Source of the DNA: Candidatus Omnitrophota bacterium
GTDB taxonomy: Bacteria > Omnitrophota > Koll11 > Gygaellales > Profunditerraquicolaceae
Length of the DNA stretch: 21,534 bases
Reading direction: 5' to 3'
NCBI GenBank assembly: GCA_028719045.1
Contig: JAQULD010000011.1
Location: 1 to 21,534 of the forward strand
Positions 1 to 6,481 of this stretch are shown in pieces. The notes beneath the pieces were generated by a model, which saw nothing but the letters and a program-made list of their open reading frames with translations, did no database searches and had not been told where the DNA came from. Numbering within the stretch: position 1 is the stretch's first letter; the number at the start of each line of letters is the position of its first letter. Made by a program: the position numbers and the translations under genes.

Positions 1-2
1 GT

Positions 3-761
3 GGAGTGGTTATTGTGCCGCTGTTGACGCTTGCCTTCGGGGTGGACATCCGTTACGCGGTCGGGGCTTCGCTTGTTTCTGTGATCGCCACTTCTTCCGG
101 AGCCGCGGCAGCTTATGTGAAGGAAGGCTTTAGCAATATCAGGGTTGGGATGTTTCTGGAAATCGCCACTACCTTCGGCGCCCTGTTCGGAGCGTTCCTC
201 GCGTTGCATCTGTCCACTCCTTTTATAGCTGTTATTTTCGGGATCGTCCTTATGCATTCCGCGTATTTGTCCGGGCGTAAAATCGATGAAAACCCCGCCG
301 CGATAAAACCGGACTGGTTCTCAGCCAGGCTTAGAATGGACGGTGTCTATCCCGCGGAGCAAGGCTTTAAAGCATACAGCGTTTGCTGTGTCCCCGCCGG
401 ATTCGGCATCATGTTTATCGCCGGCATCATTTCGGGATTATTAGGCATAGGTTCCGGAGCGGTTAAAGTTTTAGCGATGGACCATGCCATGCGCCTGCCT
501 TTTAAGGTTTCTACCGCAACGAGTAATTTTATGATCGGAGTTACCGCCGCGGCAAGCGCCGGCATTTACCTTAAAAAAGGTTATATAGACCCCGGGCTTA
601 CTATGCCGGTCATGCTTGGCGTACTGCTCGGCTCTTCTATAGGCGCCCGGTATTTATTTAAAGCGAAGGCGAAAAAACTCAGGATAATATTTAGTATTGT
701 TATTTTCATACTGGCTTTGGAAATGATCTATTCCGGTTTAAAAGCGGGATTCTTAAAATGA
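3..761 (+). CDS. TauE/SafE family sulfite/anion exporter, 5'-truncated by window edge
   Basis: This is an integral inner-membrane protein of the TauE/SafE (DUF81) family, whose members are proposed to export sulfite, sulfoacetate or other organosulfur anions. The frame is open to the left edge and begins mid-protein (GVVIVPLLTLAFGVD...). That stretch normally follows a GIGGG-type motif near the N terminus, so only a short N-terminal piece is missing and the GTG at 6 is not the real start. The second half repeats the family signature as GLLGIGSGAVKV, in line with the internal duplication of this family. Several hydrophobic segments span the length, and the protein ends in a hydrophobic helix and a short tail. 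The stop codon overlaps the next start (ATGA), so it is translationally coupled to the DUF1634 gene. The substrate cannot be told from sequence. Confidence 0.88.
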   Translation, partial: GVVIVPLLTLAFGVDIRYAVGASLVSVIATSSGAAAAYVKEGFSNIRVGMFLEIATTFGALFGAFLALHLSTPFIAVIFGIVLMHSAYLSGRKIDENPAAIKPDWFSARLRMDGVYPAEQGFKAYSVCCVPAGFGIMFIAGIISGLLGIGSGAVKVLAMDHAMRLPFKVSTATSNFMIGVTAAASAGIYLKKGYIDPGLTMPVMLGVLLGSSIGARYLFKAKAKKLRIIFSIVIFILALEMIYSGLKAGFLK

Positions 762-1141
762 ACAAGACAAACGGCAAGTTCACAAACCACGAAATGGAAG
801 TAATAATCGGGAATCTTCTCCGGGCGGGAGTTATTATCGCCGCGGCCGTGGTATTCGCCGGAGGGCTGATCTATTTACTGCGCCACGCAAACCAGTCTCC
901 TGACTACAGGGTTTTCGCTGGAGAGCCGCCTGACCTGTGCAGCATAGCGGGGATTCTGAAGAATTCTTTCGCATTGCGCGGCCGCGGTCTTATACAGCTC
1001 GGGCTTTTGTTTTTGATCGCCACTCCCGTAGCGCGGGTGGCATTATCTATTTTTGCCTTTGCCCGCCAGAGGGATACATTGTATATTGTCGTCACTTCAG
1101 TAGTGTTCGTAATTTTGATCTATAGCCTGTTTGGGAGGTAA
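758..1141 (+). CDS. DUF1634 family membrane protein
   Basis: A 127-residue protein with three predicted membrane segments (about residues 22-42, 78-98 and 106-125). It matches my memory of the DUF1634 family: a charged N terminus, then a first helix followed by a short extracytoplasmic loop, then RGRGLIQLGLLFLIATPVARV. DUF1634 genes are often found next to TauE/SafE exporters, and here the start overlaps the exporter stop by four bases. It is probably an accessory subunit of that transporter, but its function is not established. The ORF ends at TAA 1139-1141, followed by 57 bases to the next gene. Confidence 0.8.
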   Translation: MNKTNGKFTNHEMEVIIGNLLRAGVIIAAAVVFAGGLIYLLRHANQSPDYRVFAGEPPDLCSIAGILKNSFALRGRGLIQLGLLFLIATPVARVALSIFAFARQRDTLYIVVTSVVFVILIYSLFGR

Positions 1142-1163
1142 GGTAATAAATAACGGGTTTATC

Positions 1164-1192
1164 TTGAAAATGCTTCATAAGAGTGGTAAAAT
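1164..1192 (+). promoter_or_regulatory. Sigma70-type promoter of the pseudopilin gene
   Basis: TTGAAA (1164-1169), a 17-base spacer, and TAAAAT (1187-1192). The start codon at 1199 lies where transcription would begin, so the mRNA is expected to be leaderless; no Shine-Dalgarno sequence is visible. Confidence 0.6.
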
Positions 1193-1198
1193 TTAAGT

Positions 1199-1771
1199 AT
1201 GGGTAAGAGAGCGTTTACTTTGATAGAGCTGATAGTGGTTATCGCTATTATCGCTGTTTTGGCCGCGATAATAGCGCCAAACGCGTTCAGGGCTGTTGAA
1301 AAATCCAAGATCGCGGCATGCCAGGAAGATTCCAAGAGCATAAAGACCGCGGCTTACTCAATGTATTCCGATACGGGCATGTGGCCGGGCAGCAACTGGA
1401 TAGATGATGCCCCGACAGACCCGCTGGCTGGAGCTGCTCCGGGCGAAGGCTTTGTTTTTAAAGGAGCCAATGCCAATATGCCAGGGACCTGGGATGGGCC
1501 TTATCTCGAGAAATGGAAGACGAACCCCTGGGTAGGCACGTATTACTGGGATTACAATGCCGCGGACCAGAATGGTGATGGTATTAACAACGAACATGTG
1601 CTTTGGATAGACAATGGGAATAATAATGCCGGTAAGAGGATACCGTTATCATCAAGGGTAAAAATAGACCAGCAGCTTGATGACGGTGACCTTCATACGG
1701 GTAGAATACAGGTATGGCAGGGTAATGATACCAGCGGTAATCTCGGTTATATTTTGATCCAGGGTGAATAG
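1199..1771 (+). CDS. Type II secretion/type IV pilus pseudopilin (GspG-like)
   Basis: A 190-residue prepilin-like protein. Residues 1-5 (MGKRA) form a short basic leader, followed by the N-methylation segment FTLIELIVVIAIIAVLAAI with the conserved Glu at mature position +5. The residue before the cleavage site is Ala rather than the usual Gly. After the hydrophobic helix comes a globular domain rich in Trp, Gly and Asn. Its part DQNGDGINNE (residues 123-132) resembles an EF-hand or dockerin-type calcium loop; GspG proteins are known to bind calcium, although not with this exact motif. No other secretion or pilus gene is nearby, so it is an orphan pseudopilin presumably assembled or processed by machinery encoded elsewhere. 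It has its own promoter and no ribosome binding site. It converges with the MFS gene, leaving only 22 bases between the stops. Confidence 0.88.
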   Translation: MGKRAFTLIELIVVIAIIAVLAAIIAPNAFRAVEKSKIAACQEDSKSIKTAAYSMYSDTGMWPGSNWIDDAPTDPLAGAAPGEGFVFKGANANMPGTWDGPYLEKWKTNPWVGTYYWDYNAADQNGDGINNEHVLWIDNGNNNAGKRIPLSSRVKIDQQLDDGDLHTGRIQVWQGNDTSGNLGYILIQGE

Positions 1772-1793
1772 ATCTGCCTTCCGAATTTCTTTT

Positions 1794-3059
1794 CTAAGGT
1801 AAGCCCGCCTTTTGGTCCAGAGTGTCAATATCGAAACGCAGATAACGCAATTGTTTGGCAATACCCGCGGTCAAAGCGACCACCCCCAGGGTTATCACTC
1901 CTCCAACAGCCACACAGGGAACCGTCCCGATCCAGGCAGCTAAAACCCCGCTTTCAAAAGCCCCCAGTTCATTTGAGGCGCAAATAAATATCCAATTCGC
2001 CGAGGCGATACGCCCGCGTAATTCATCCGGAGACAAAAGTCTGACCATCGAACGCCTTATGATCATGTTTATCCCGTCAAAGGCGCCGCTGAAGAATAAA
2101 GCCGCCATGGAAAGCCAGAAGTTTTTAGAGAACGCAAAGACAATAATGCTTATTCCAAACCCTGAGATCGCGAAGAAAAGGTTACGGCCCGCGCGGGCGA
2201 TCGGAGGATGGCGTGTCGCAGTAAGTGTGATCAATAAAGCCCCTAAAGAAGGGGCGGCGTTCAATAAACCAAGCCCCTTTGCCCCGGTGTGCAGGATGTC
2301 ATTCGCGTAAACAGGTAAAAGTATTATCGCCCCGCCGAAAAACACCGCGAACAAGTCCAGGGCCATAGCCGCTAAAAGAGGCTGGTTGTTAAACACAAAA
2401 CGCCAGCCGGAGGCGATGCTTTGAAACACCGGCTCTTTTTTTACCGGCATAGGCTGGGGCTTAGGGGGTATTACCGCGGTAAATATAAGCGAGATTATGA
2501 AACCGGAAGTGATTATAAGGTATGATACCGCTGCGCCCCAGGCGTCAAAGATAAAGCCGATGGCAGCGGGGCCAAGCACCGAACAAGTTATCCAGGTGCT
2601 GCTGATCCAGGAGGAGGCGTTCACGGTAAGTCGTTTAGGCACGACCTGAGCCTCAAAAGCGGTATTAGCGGGGTCGGCGAAGCCGCGGGCAACTCCGGCC
2701 AGAAAGATCATGGCGTAAAGTCCGGTGAGAAAATTCCGGTGGCTATGCCAAGAGAGCGCCGCCAGGCTTAGCGTGCATAAGAAAGATATACAACGGGTGA
2801 AAATAAGGATCTTCCTGCGGTTAAAATGGTCCGCGATATATCCTCCGAAAGGAGCGATCGAAATCGCCGGAATAGCTTCCACCAGCCCAAGCCAGCCCAG
2901 TGCCAGGGGGGTGCGGGTGATTTTGTAGATCTGAAACCCGATCACTACCGCAAGGGCGCGGCTGGCCAGGGTGAAAAATCCCACGGACCCGATAAAAAGC
3001 CGGATATCGGGAATTCCCAGCGCCTCAGCGAACTTATGTTTTTGGTGTGTGTCTGCCAT
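1794..3059 (-). CDS. MFS transporter, EntS-like (MFS_3) exporter family
   Basis: A 421-residue major facilitator protein with about 12 hydrophobic segments. The loop between helices 2 and 3 carries the family motif as FGGYIADHFNRRK (residues 71-83, with Asp77 and the basic cluster). The overall pattern (LALGWLGLVEAIPAI near the start, a Pro-rich central loop around residue 215, a C-terminal half with VRLLSPDELRGR) matches the enterobactin-exporter-like MFS_3 group. These proteins export small molecules by proton antiport. The substrate is unknown, and no siderophore or antibiotic genes lie nearby. It is monocistronic on the minus strand and divergent from the lipoprotein gene. The ATG at 3059 lies a few bases downstream of the predicted transcription start, with no Shine-Dalgarno. 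Confidence 0.88.
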   Translation of the reverse strand: MADTHQKHKFAEALGIPDIRLFIGSVGFFTLASRALAVVIGFQIYKITRTPLALGWLGLVEAIPAISIAPFGGYIADHFNRRKILIFTRCISFLCTLSLAALSWHSHRNFLTGLYAMIFLAGVARGFADPANTAFEAQVVPKRLTVNASSWISSTWITCSVLGPAAIGFIFDAWGAAVSYLIITSGFIISLIFTAVIPPKPQPMPVKKEPVFQSIASGWRFVFNNQPLLAAMALDLFAVFFGGAIILLPVYANDILHTGAKGLGLLNAAPSLGALLITLTATRHPPIARAGRNLFFAISGFGISIIVFAFSKNFWLSMAALFFSGAFDGINMIIRRSMVRLLSPDELRGRIASANWIFICASNELGAFESGVLAAWIGTVPCVAVGGVITLGVVALTAGIAKQLRYLRFDIDTLDQKAGLP

Positions 3060-3071
3060 AATGAAACAGTA

Positions 3072-3100
3072 TTTATAGTACAGCCCTTTATGTTTGTCAA
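3072..3100 (-). promoter_or_regulatory. Near-consensus sigma70 promoter of the MFS gene
   Basis: On the minus strand, TTGACA (3100-3095), a 17-base spacer, and TATAAA (3077-3072). The expected transcription start is about 3065, only about six bases before the ATG, so the leader is too short for a Shine-Dalgarno site. Confidence 0.7.
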
Positions 3101-3143
3101 TGGAAAAAGCGTGAAATCCTGAAGGCGTATTTTTTTTTGAAAC

Positions 3144-3173
3144 TTTTTGCCCTGTTTTTCAGTCTAATACTAT
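3144..3173 (+). promoter_or_regulatory. Possible promoter of the BamE-like lipoprotein gene
   Basis: TTTTTG (3144-3149), 18 bases, TACTAT (3168-3173); TAATAC at 3165 is an alternative -10. Both boxes are weak matches. The region is AT-rich and sits in the divergent spacer with the MFS gene. Confidence 0.3.
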
Positions 3174-3208
3174 GATAACACCTAAAGACAGTGAGGAAAG
3201 GAGGAATG

Positions 3209-3496
3209 ATGAGGAATTTGATGGTTCTATTTATGATCATGTGGCTGGCGGGCTGCGCTACAGCGAGTTTGATGAACAGGGTAAGCCTTGGAATGTCAAA
3301 AGAAGAGGTGGAGAGGAAGATCGGCCAGCCCAATACCACAAAGGCCAATAGCGACGGGACGCAAATATTGGAATATGTGCTTTATAATTCTTATACCGGT
3401 ATGTACGACCAGTATTGGGTGATATTAAAATCGGGAAAAGTCGTGCAGTTCGGCAGGGCCGGTGATTTCGGGAACGCGCGCGTAGTCCCTTATTGA
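3209..3496 (+). CDS. BamE/SmpA/OmlA-like outer-membrane lipoprotein
   Basis: A 95-residue lipoprotein. The N terminus MRNLMVLFMIMWLAGC is a type II signal peptide with lipobox LAGC, the Cys at residue 16 being the predicted lipidated residue. The mature part contains the SmpA/OmlA-type pattern VSLGMSKEEVERKIGQPNTT, followed by beta-strand-like segments. In BamE this fold stabilises the outer-membrane beta-barrel assembly complex; small lipoproteins with this fold also occur outside that complex, so the Bam role is inferred. I chose ATG 3209 because AAAGGAGG ends at 3204, leaving four bases. The overlapping ATG at 3206 would leave only one base, and the GTG at 3191 lies upstream of the ribosome binding site. 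Confidence 0.78.
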   Translation: MRNLMVLFMIMWLAGCATASLMNRVSLGMSKEEVERKIGQPNTTKANSDGTQILEYVLYNSYTGMYDQYWVILKSGKVVQFGRAGDFGNARVVPY

Positions 3497-3563
3497 GCCC
3501 CTATTTATTCGCTTGATTTTTTCTGAAACAAGTGCTATAACACCACTTGAAATGATAAGGCCG

Positions 3564-3591
3564 GTTTTGGAAAACCATGTTGTTCTATAAT
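3564..3591 (+). promoter_or_regulatory. Possible promoter of the AsmA-family gene
   Basis: A consensus -10 TATAAT at 3586-3591, with GTTTTG at 3564-3569 as a weak -35 (16-base spacer). The -35 lies inside a short palindrome, GGTTTT-GG-AAAACC (3563-3576), that could bind a regulator. A further inverted repeat, CAAGTG/CACTTG, sits at 3529-3549. All of this is a weak inference. Confidence 0.4.
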
Positions 3592-3609
3592 GAAAGAGCG
3601 GGGGCGTAA

Positions 3610-5427
3610 ATGAGGATTCTTAAAATAACGCTTGTATCTTTGGCAGTGCTTATCGCGGTGTTGGTCGCCGCGGTTTTTATTTTTATAAACACCTTCGATG
3701 TTAACCGCTTTAAGCCCCAGATAATAAGCCAGGCGAAAAGCGCGTTAAACCGCGAAGTTAATTTCGATAAGATCCGCCTTGGCCTTTCTTTGACCCAGGG
3801 CGTTACCGTGAAGATCAGCGATCTTACTATCGCTGAAGATCAAGCGTTCGGGCAGGGCGATTTCCTCAAGGTGAAAGATATTTCTCTCGGGGTTAACGCG
3901 TTCGCCTATATTCTCGGCAAGAAAATAGATATACCGAGCGTCGTGATCGATTCCCCGCGGCTTTCGATAATCCGCCAGAAAGACGGCACTTTGAATATTA
4001 CCAGTTTTTCCAAGCAGGCAGAGGCAACAGCAAACGGCCAGAAACCCGCGCAGGCTCCGTCGCCGTTAGCAATACCCGCGGTCCTTGTTTCTTCTTTAAA
4101 GCTGGAAAACGGGACACTTTTGTATATTGACCGCTCTTTCGAGCCTCCTGTTTCGCTTGAGGCCTCGGATTTAAGCGTTTCCCTGAGTAAAATCTCCTTA
4201 AATGAACCTTTCGGTTTTAGCGTTGAAGCCGCGGTCTTAAGCCCCAAAAAGAATATCCGTATACAGGGAAAGGCGCAGCTTGACCTTAACACACAGGAGG
4301 TAACTGTTTCTGACCTTAAGCTGGAAACTGAGCTTTCGGATATCCTTCCTGCCAAAATCACGCAAGCTTTCCCGATGACAAAAGGAGCGGTTTTGCCTCA
4401 AGCTATGAAAGGAAAATTTGAGTTAGTCCTTGAGAAAATAACCGCGGGTCCTAAGGGCCTTACGGCTCTGGCAAGCAACGCTTCTTTGTCCGAAGGATTT
4501 TTGCAATTTAAAGAAATAGCTTCGCCTGTCAAAGATTTAACGGTAAATGCCGTGGTTACCGATAAGGATATCAACGCCCAAAAAATTTCAGCCGGGATAG
4601 GCGAAGGTTCGCTAACGGGATCAGGCAAGCTCAATGATTATTCGGTTAAACAGGATTTCAGCTTGGAAGCCGAGATCCGGGGCCTGAAAGTACAGGATTT
4701 AGTGCCGCAGGAAAAGTCAGCGGTAAAGATGGAAGGTGTTGTTTCCGGGCCGGTAAAATTATCGGGCCGGGGATTTTCCGGAGATGCTATTAATTCCAAT
4801 CTCTTAGGCCAGGCGGATATCTCCGTAACCAAGGCAAAGCTTAAAGATATAAACGTGCTTAGGACGGTCCTGGATAAGATTTCGGTCATACCCGGGCTTT
4901 CTCAGAAAGTCGAATCCGGCCTGCCGGAAAATTATAAGCAAAAGCTTACGCAAAAAGATACGGATTTAAACGATATCAAACTTTCGGCCGCGATAGAACA
5001 CGGCCGTATCTTAGTTAAGGATGCGGTTCTTGGCGCGCAGGAATTTACATTTAAAGGCCAGGTGGAAGCGGGATTTGACGGGGCTTATTCGCTCGAAGGT
5101 TCGTTCCTTATCCCCTCTGACCTTTCTCAGGCGATAGTAGCGCAAGTGTCTGAAATGCAGTATCTTCTTAATGAGGATAAACAAATATACATTCCGCTTA
5201 AAATCTCAGGCAAGGCGCCGGAAATCAAATTCAAGGTTGACGCCGAATATATCGGAAAGAAGCTGATCATGAACCAGGGCGAGCAGCAGCTTTTGAAGGC
5301 CATTAATAAAGCTTTAGGTTCCAAAGAAGATAACGCGGCGGACCAGAACGCAGGGCAATCCGGCACAAATGCTGAAGGGTCGGTGGGCGACCTGTTGAGG
5401 AATATTTTTAAGAAAAACCAGCAATAG
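3610..5427 (+). CDS. AsmA family protein
   Basis: A 605-residue protein with one N-terminal membrane helix (about residues 5-28), followed by a long periplasmic part of beta-rich repeats. The segment after the helix (NTFDVNRFKPQI, then a pattern of FDKIRLGLSLTQG and IDIPSVVIDSPRLSIIRQKDGTLNI) is the typical AsmA N-terminal domain, and the C-terminal half resembles the AsmA-like C-terminal domain. AsmA-family proteins are bridge-like proteins linking inner and outer membranes and are implicated in phospholipid transport and outer-membrane homeostasis. The tail after about residue 570 is Gln/Asn/Gly-rich and probably disordered. The gene follows the BamE-like lipoprotein by 113 bases and probably has its own promoter. 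The ATG is preceded by a G-rich stretch (GCGGGGGCG) that can act as a ribosome binding site. A strong terminator follows. Confidence 0.87.
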   Translation: MRILKITLVSLAVLIAVLVAAVFIFINTFDVNRFKPQIISQAKSALNREVNFDKIRLGLSLTQGVTVKISDLTIAEDQAFGQGDFLKVKDISLGVNAFAYILGKKIDIPSVVIDSPRLSIIRQKDGTLNITSFSKQAEATANGQKPAQAPSPLAIPAVLVSSLKLENGTLLYIDRSFEPPVSLEASDLSVSLSKISLNEPFGFSVEAAVLSPKKNIRIQGKAQLDLNTQEVTVSDLKLETELSDILPAKITQAFPMTKGAVLPQAMKGKFELVLEKITAGPKGLTALASNASLSEGFLQFKEIASPVKDLTVNAVVTDKDINAQKISAGIGEGSLTGSGKLNDYSVKQDFSLEAEIRGLKVQDLVPQEKSAVKMEGVVSGPVKLSGRGFSGDAINSNLLGQADISVTKAKLKDINVLRTVLDKISVIPGLSQKVESGLPENYKQKLTQKDTDLNDIKLSAAIEHGRILVKDAVLGAQEFTFKGQVEAGFDGAYSLEGSFLIPSDLSQAIVAQVSEMQYLLNEDKQIYIPLKISGKAPEIKFKVDAEYIGKKLIMNQGEQQLLKAINKALGSKEDNAADQNAGQSGTNAEGSVGDLLRNIFKKNQQ

Positions 5428-5463
5428 GTAAAGATACGGGCAGCAAAGGAAAGTCTTTAATCG

Positions 5464-5494
5464 AACGGCAGGTGTACAAACGCCTGCCGTTTTT
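5464..5494 (+). terminator. Rho-independent terminator after the AsmA-family gene
   Basis: A 12-bp stem, AACGGCAGGTGT (5464-5475) with ACGCCTGCCGTT (5480-5491), containing one G-U pair. It has a four-base loop ACAA and a run of five T at 5490-5494. It lies 36 bases after the stop codon. Confidence 0.9.
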
Positions 5495-5509
5495 GTTTCT
5501 GCCAATAGT

Positions 5510-5570
5510 GGAAAAAAGTCAAAAAAAAGTAGTTTTTGCCTATTTATAAAATTTAATATTAGATTATACT
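5510..5570 (+). promoter_or_regulatory. Composite promoter, copy A (12-mer, TTTATA, TATACT), upstream of the dienelactone hydrolase gene
   Basis: GGAAAAAAGTCA at 5510-5521, 21 bases, TTTATA (5543-5548), 16 bases, TATACT (5565-5570). The 12-mer is the first half of a direct repeat of AAAAAAGT with an 11-base period (second half ends at 5530). The same arrangement recurs before the htrA and transglutaminase genes. Transcription would begin at about 5577, the A of the start codon. Confidence 0.6.
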
Positions 5571-5576
5571 GTTTTT

Positions 5577-6386
5577 ATGAACATAAAATCAAAGGTTAAA
5601 ATATTGGAGTATTTAATCGTGGTGGTTTTTGCCTTTACCTTTATTATGGGAGCGAACAGAGGGATACACACCAAGACCGTGGAATACAAACAGGGAGATA
5701 CCGCTCTTGAAGGATATCTCGCTTATGATGATTCTATAAAAGGCAAAGTCCCGGCAGTTTTAATCGTACATGAGTGGACGGGGCCCGGGCCGTATGTTAA
5801 AAGGCGCGCGGAGCAAATAGCGTCGCTGGGTTACGTGGGGTTTGCCGTGGATATTTACGGCAAGGGAGTAAGGCCTAAAGACTCAAAAGAGGCTTCTTAC
5901 CAGGCCGGTATTTACCGGGCCGACCGCCAATTGATGCGCGAGCGGATAAAAGCCGCCTTGGAAGAGATAAAAAAGTATAAATTCGTTGATCCTGAGCGTA
6001 TCGCCGCTATCGGATATTGTTTCGGTGGAGGCGTGGCCCTGGAACTTGCCAGAAGCGGGGCGGATATAGCGGGTGTGGTCAGCTTTCACGGCAATCTCGA
6101 TACCCCGCACCCCGAAGACGCGAAAAATATCAAAGCCAGGATATTAGTCTGTCAGGGAGCGAATGACCCTATAGTGACCGCGGAGCAGGTAGCCGGTTTC
6201 CAGAATGAAATGCGTAACGCCCAGGTTGACTGGCAGATGATAATTTACGGGAATGCCGTGCATAGTTTTACCAATCCTGATTCGGGTAATAATCCTGCAA
6301 CCGGCGCAGCTTACAATGAAAAAGCCGATAAGCGGTCCTGGGAGGCGATGAAAGCGTTCTTCAACGAAATTTTTTCGGAAAAATAA
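5577..6386 (+). CDS. Dienelactone hydrolase family protein, membrane-anchored or exported
   Basis: A 269-residue alpha/beta hydrolase of the dienelactone hydrolase (DLH) family. The catalytic triad is visible: Cys148 in GYCFGGG (the nucleophile elbow, with Cys in place of Ser as in DLH), Asp197 in QGANDP, and His229 in GNAVHSF. An oxyanion region VLIVHEWTGPGP lies at residues 61-72. Residues 9-25 form a hydrophobic helix that could be an uncleaved signal anchor or a signal peptide; most DLH enzymes are cytoplasmic, so this extension suggests extracytoplasmic action. The natural substrate is unknown, and no aromatic-degradation genes are nearby. It lies alone between two terminators, with its own promoter (copy A of the shared module) and no Shine-Dalgarno, so it is probably translated from a leaderless mRNA. 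Confidence 0.88.
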   Translation: MNIKSKVKILEYLIVVVFAFTFIMGANRGIHTKTVEYKQGDTALEGYLAYDDSIKGKVPAVLIVHEWTGPGPYVKRRAEQIASLGYVGFAVDIYGKGVRPKDSKEASYQAGIYRADRQLMRERIKAALEEIKKYKFVDPERIAAIGYCFGGGVALELARSGADIAGVVSFHGNLDTPHPEDAKNIKARILVCQGANDPIVTAEQVAGFQNEMRNAQVDWQMIIYGNAVHSFTNPDSGNNPATGAAYNEKADKRSWEAMKAFFNEIFSEK

Positions 6387-6422
6387 ATTGAAGAAAACAA
6401 TTTGTTGTTTAATCCGGTGATC

Positions 6423-6447
6423 CCATAACGAGCGTTATGGTTTTTTT
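6423..6447 (+). terminator. Rho-independent terminator between the DLH gene and aceE
   Basis: A perfect 7-bp stem CCATAAC (6423-6429) / GTTATGG (6434-6440), loop GAGC, then seven T (6441-6447). Only 17 bases separate it from the aceE ribosome binding site, so it may also act as an attenuator for the following operon. A smaller hairpin, AAACAA/TTGTTT, is just upstream at 6395-6410. Confidence 0.8.
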
Positions 6448-6481
6448 GTTTGGCAGCGTTAAGTAAAGGAGAAACCCGGTT

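Noticed and set aside
1855..2310. 151-codon plus-strand frame
   Set aside because: It is antisense to the MFS transporter, and its residue composition is unlike that of a folded protein.
3102..3122. Possible fourth copy of the A-tract promoter element (GGAAAAAGCGTGAAATCC)
   Set aside because: It matches only loosely and has no TTTA box at the 21-base spacing, so I do not count it.
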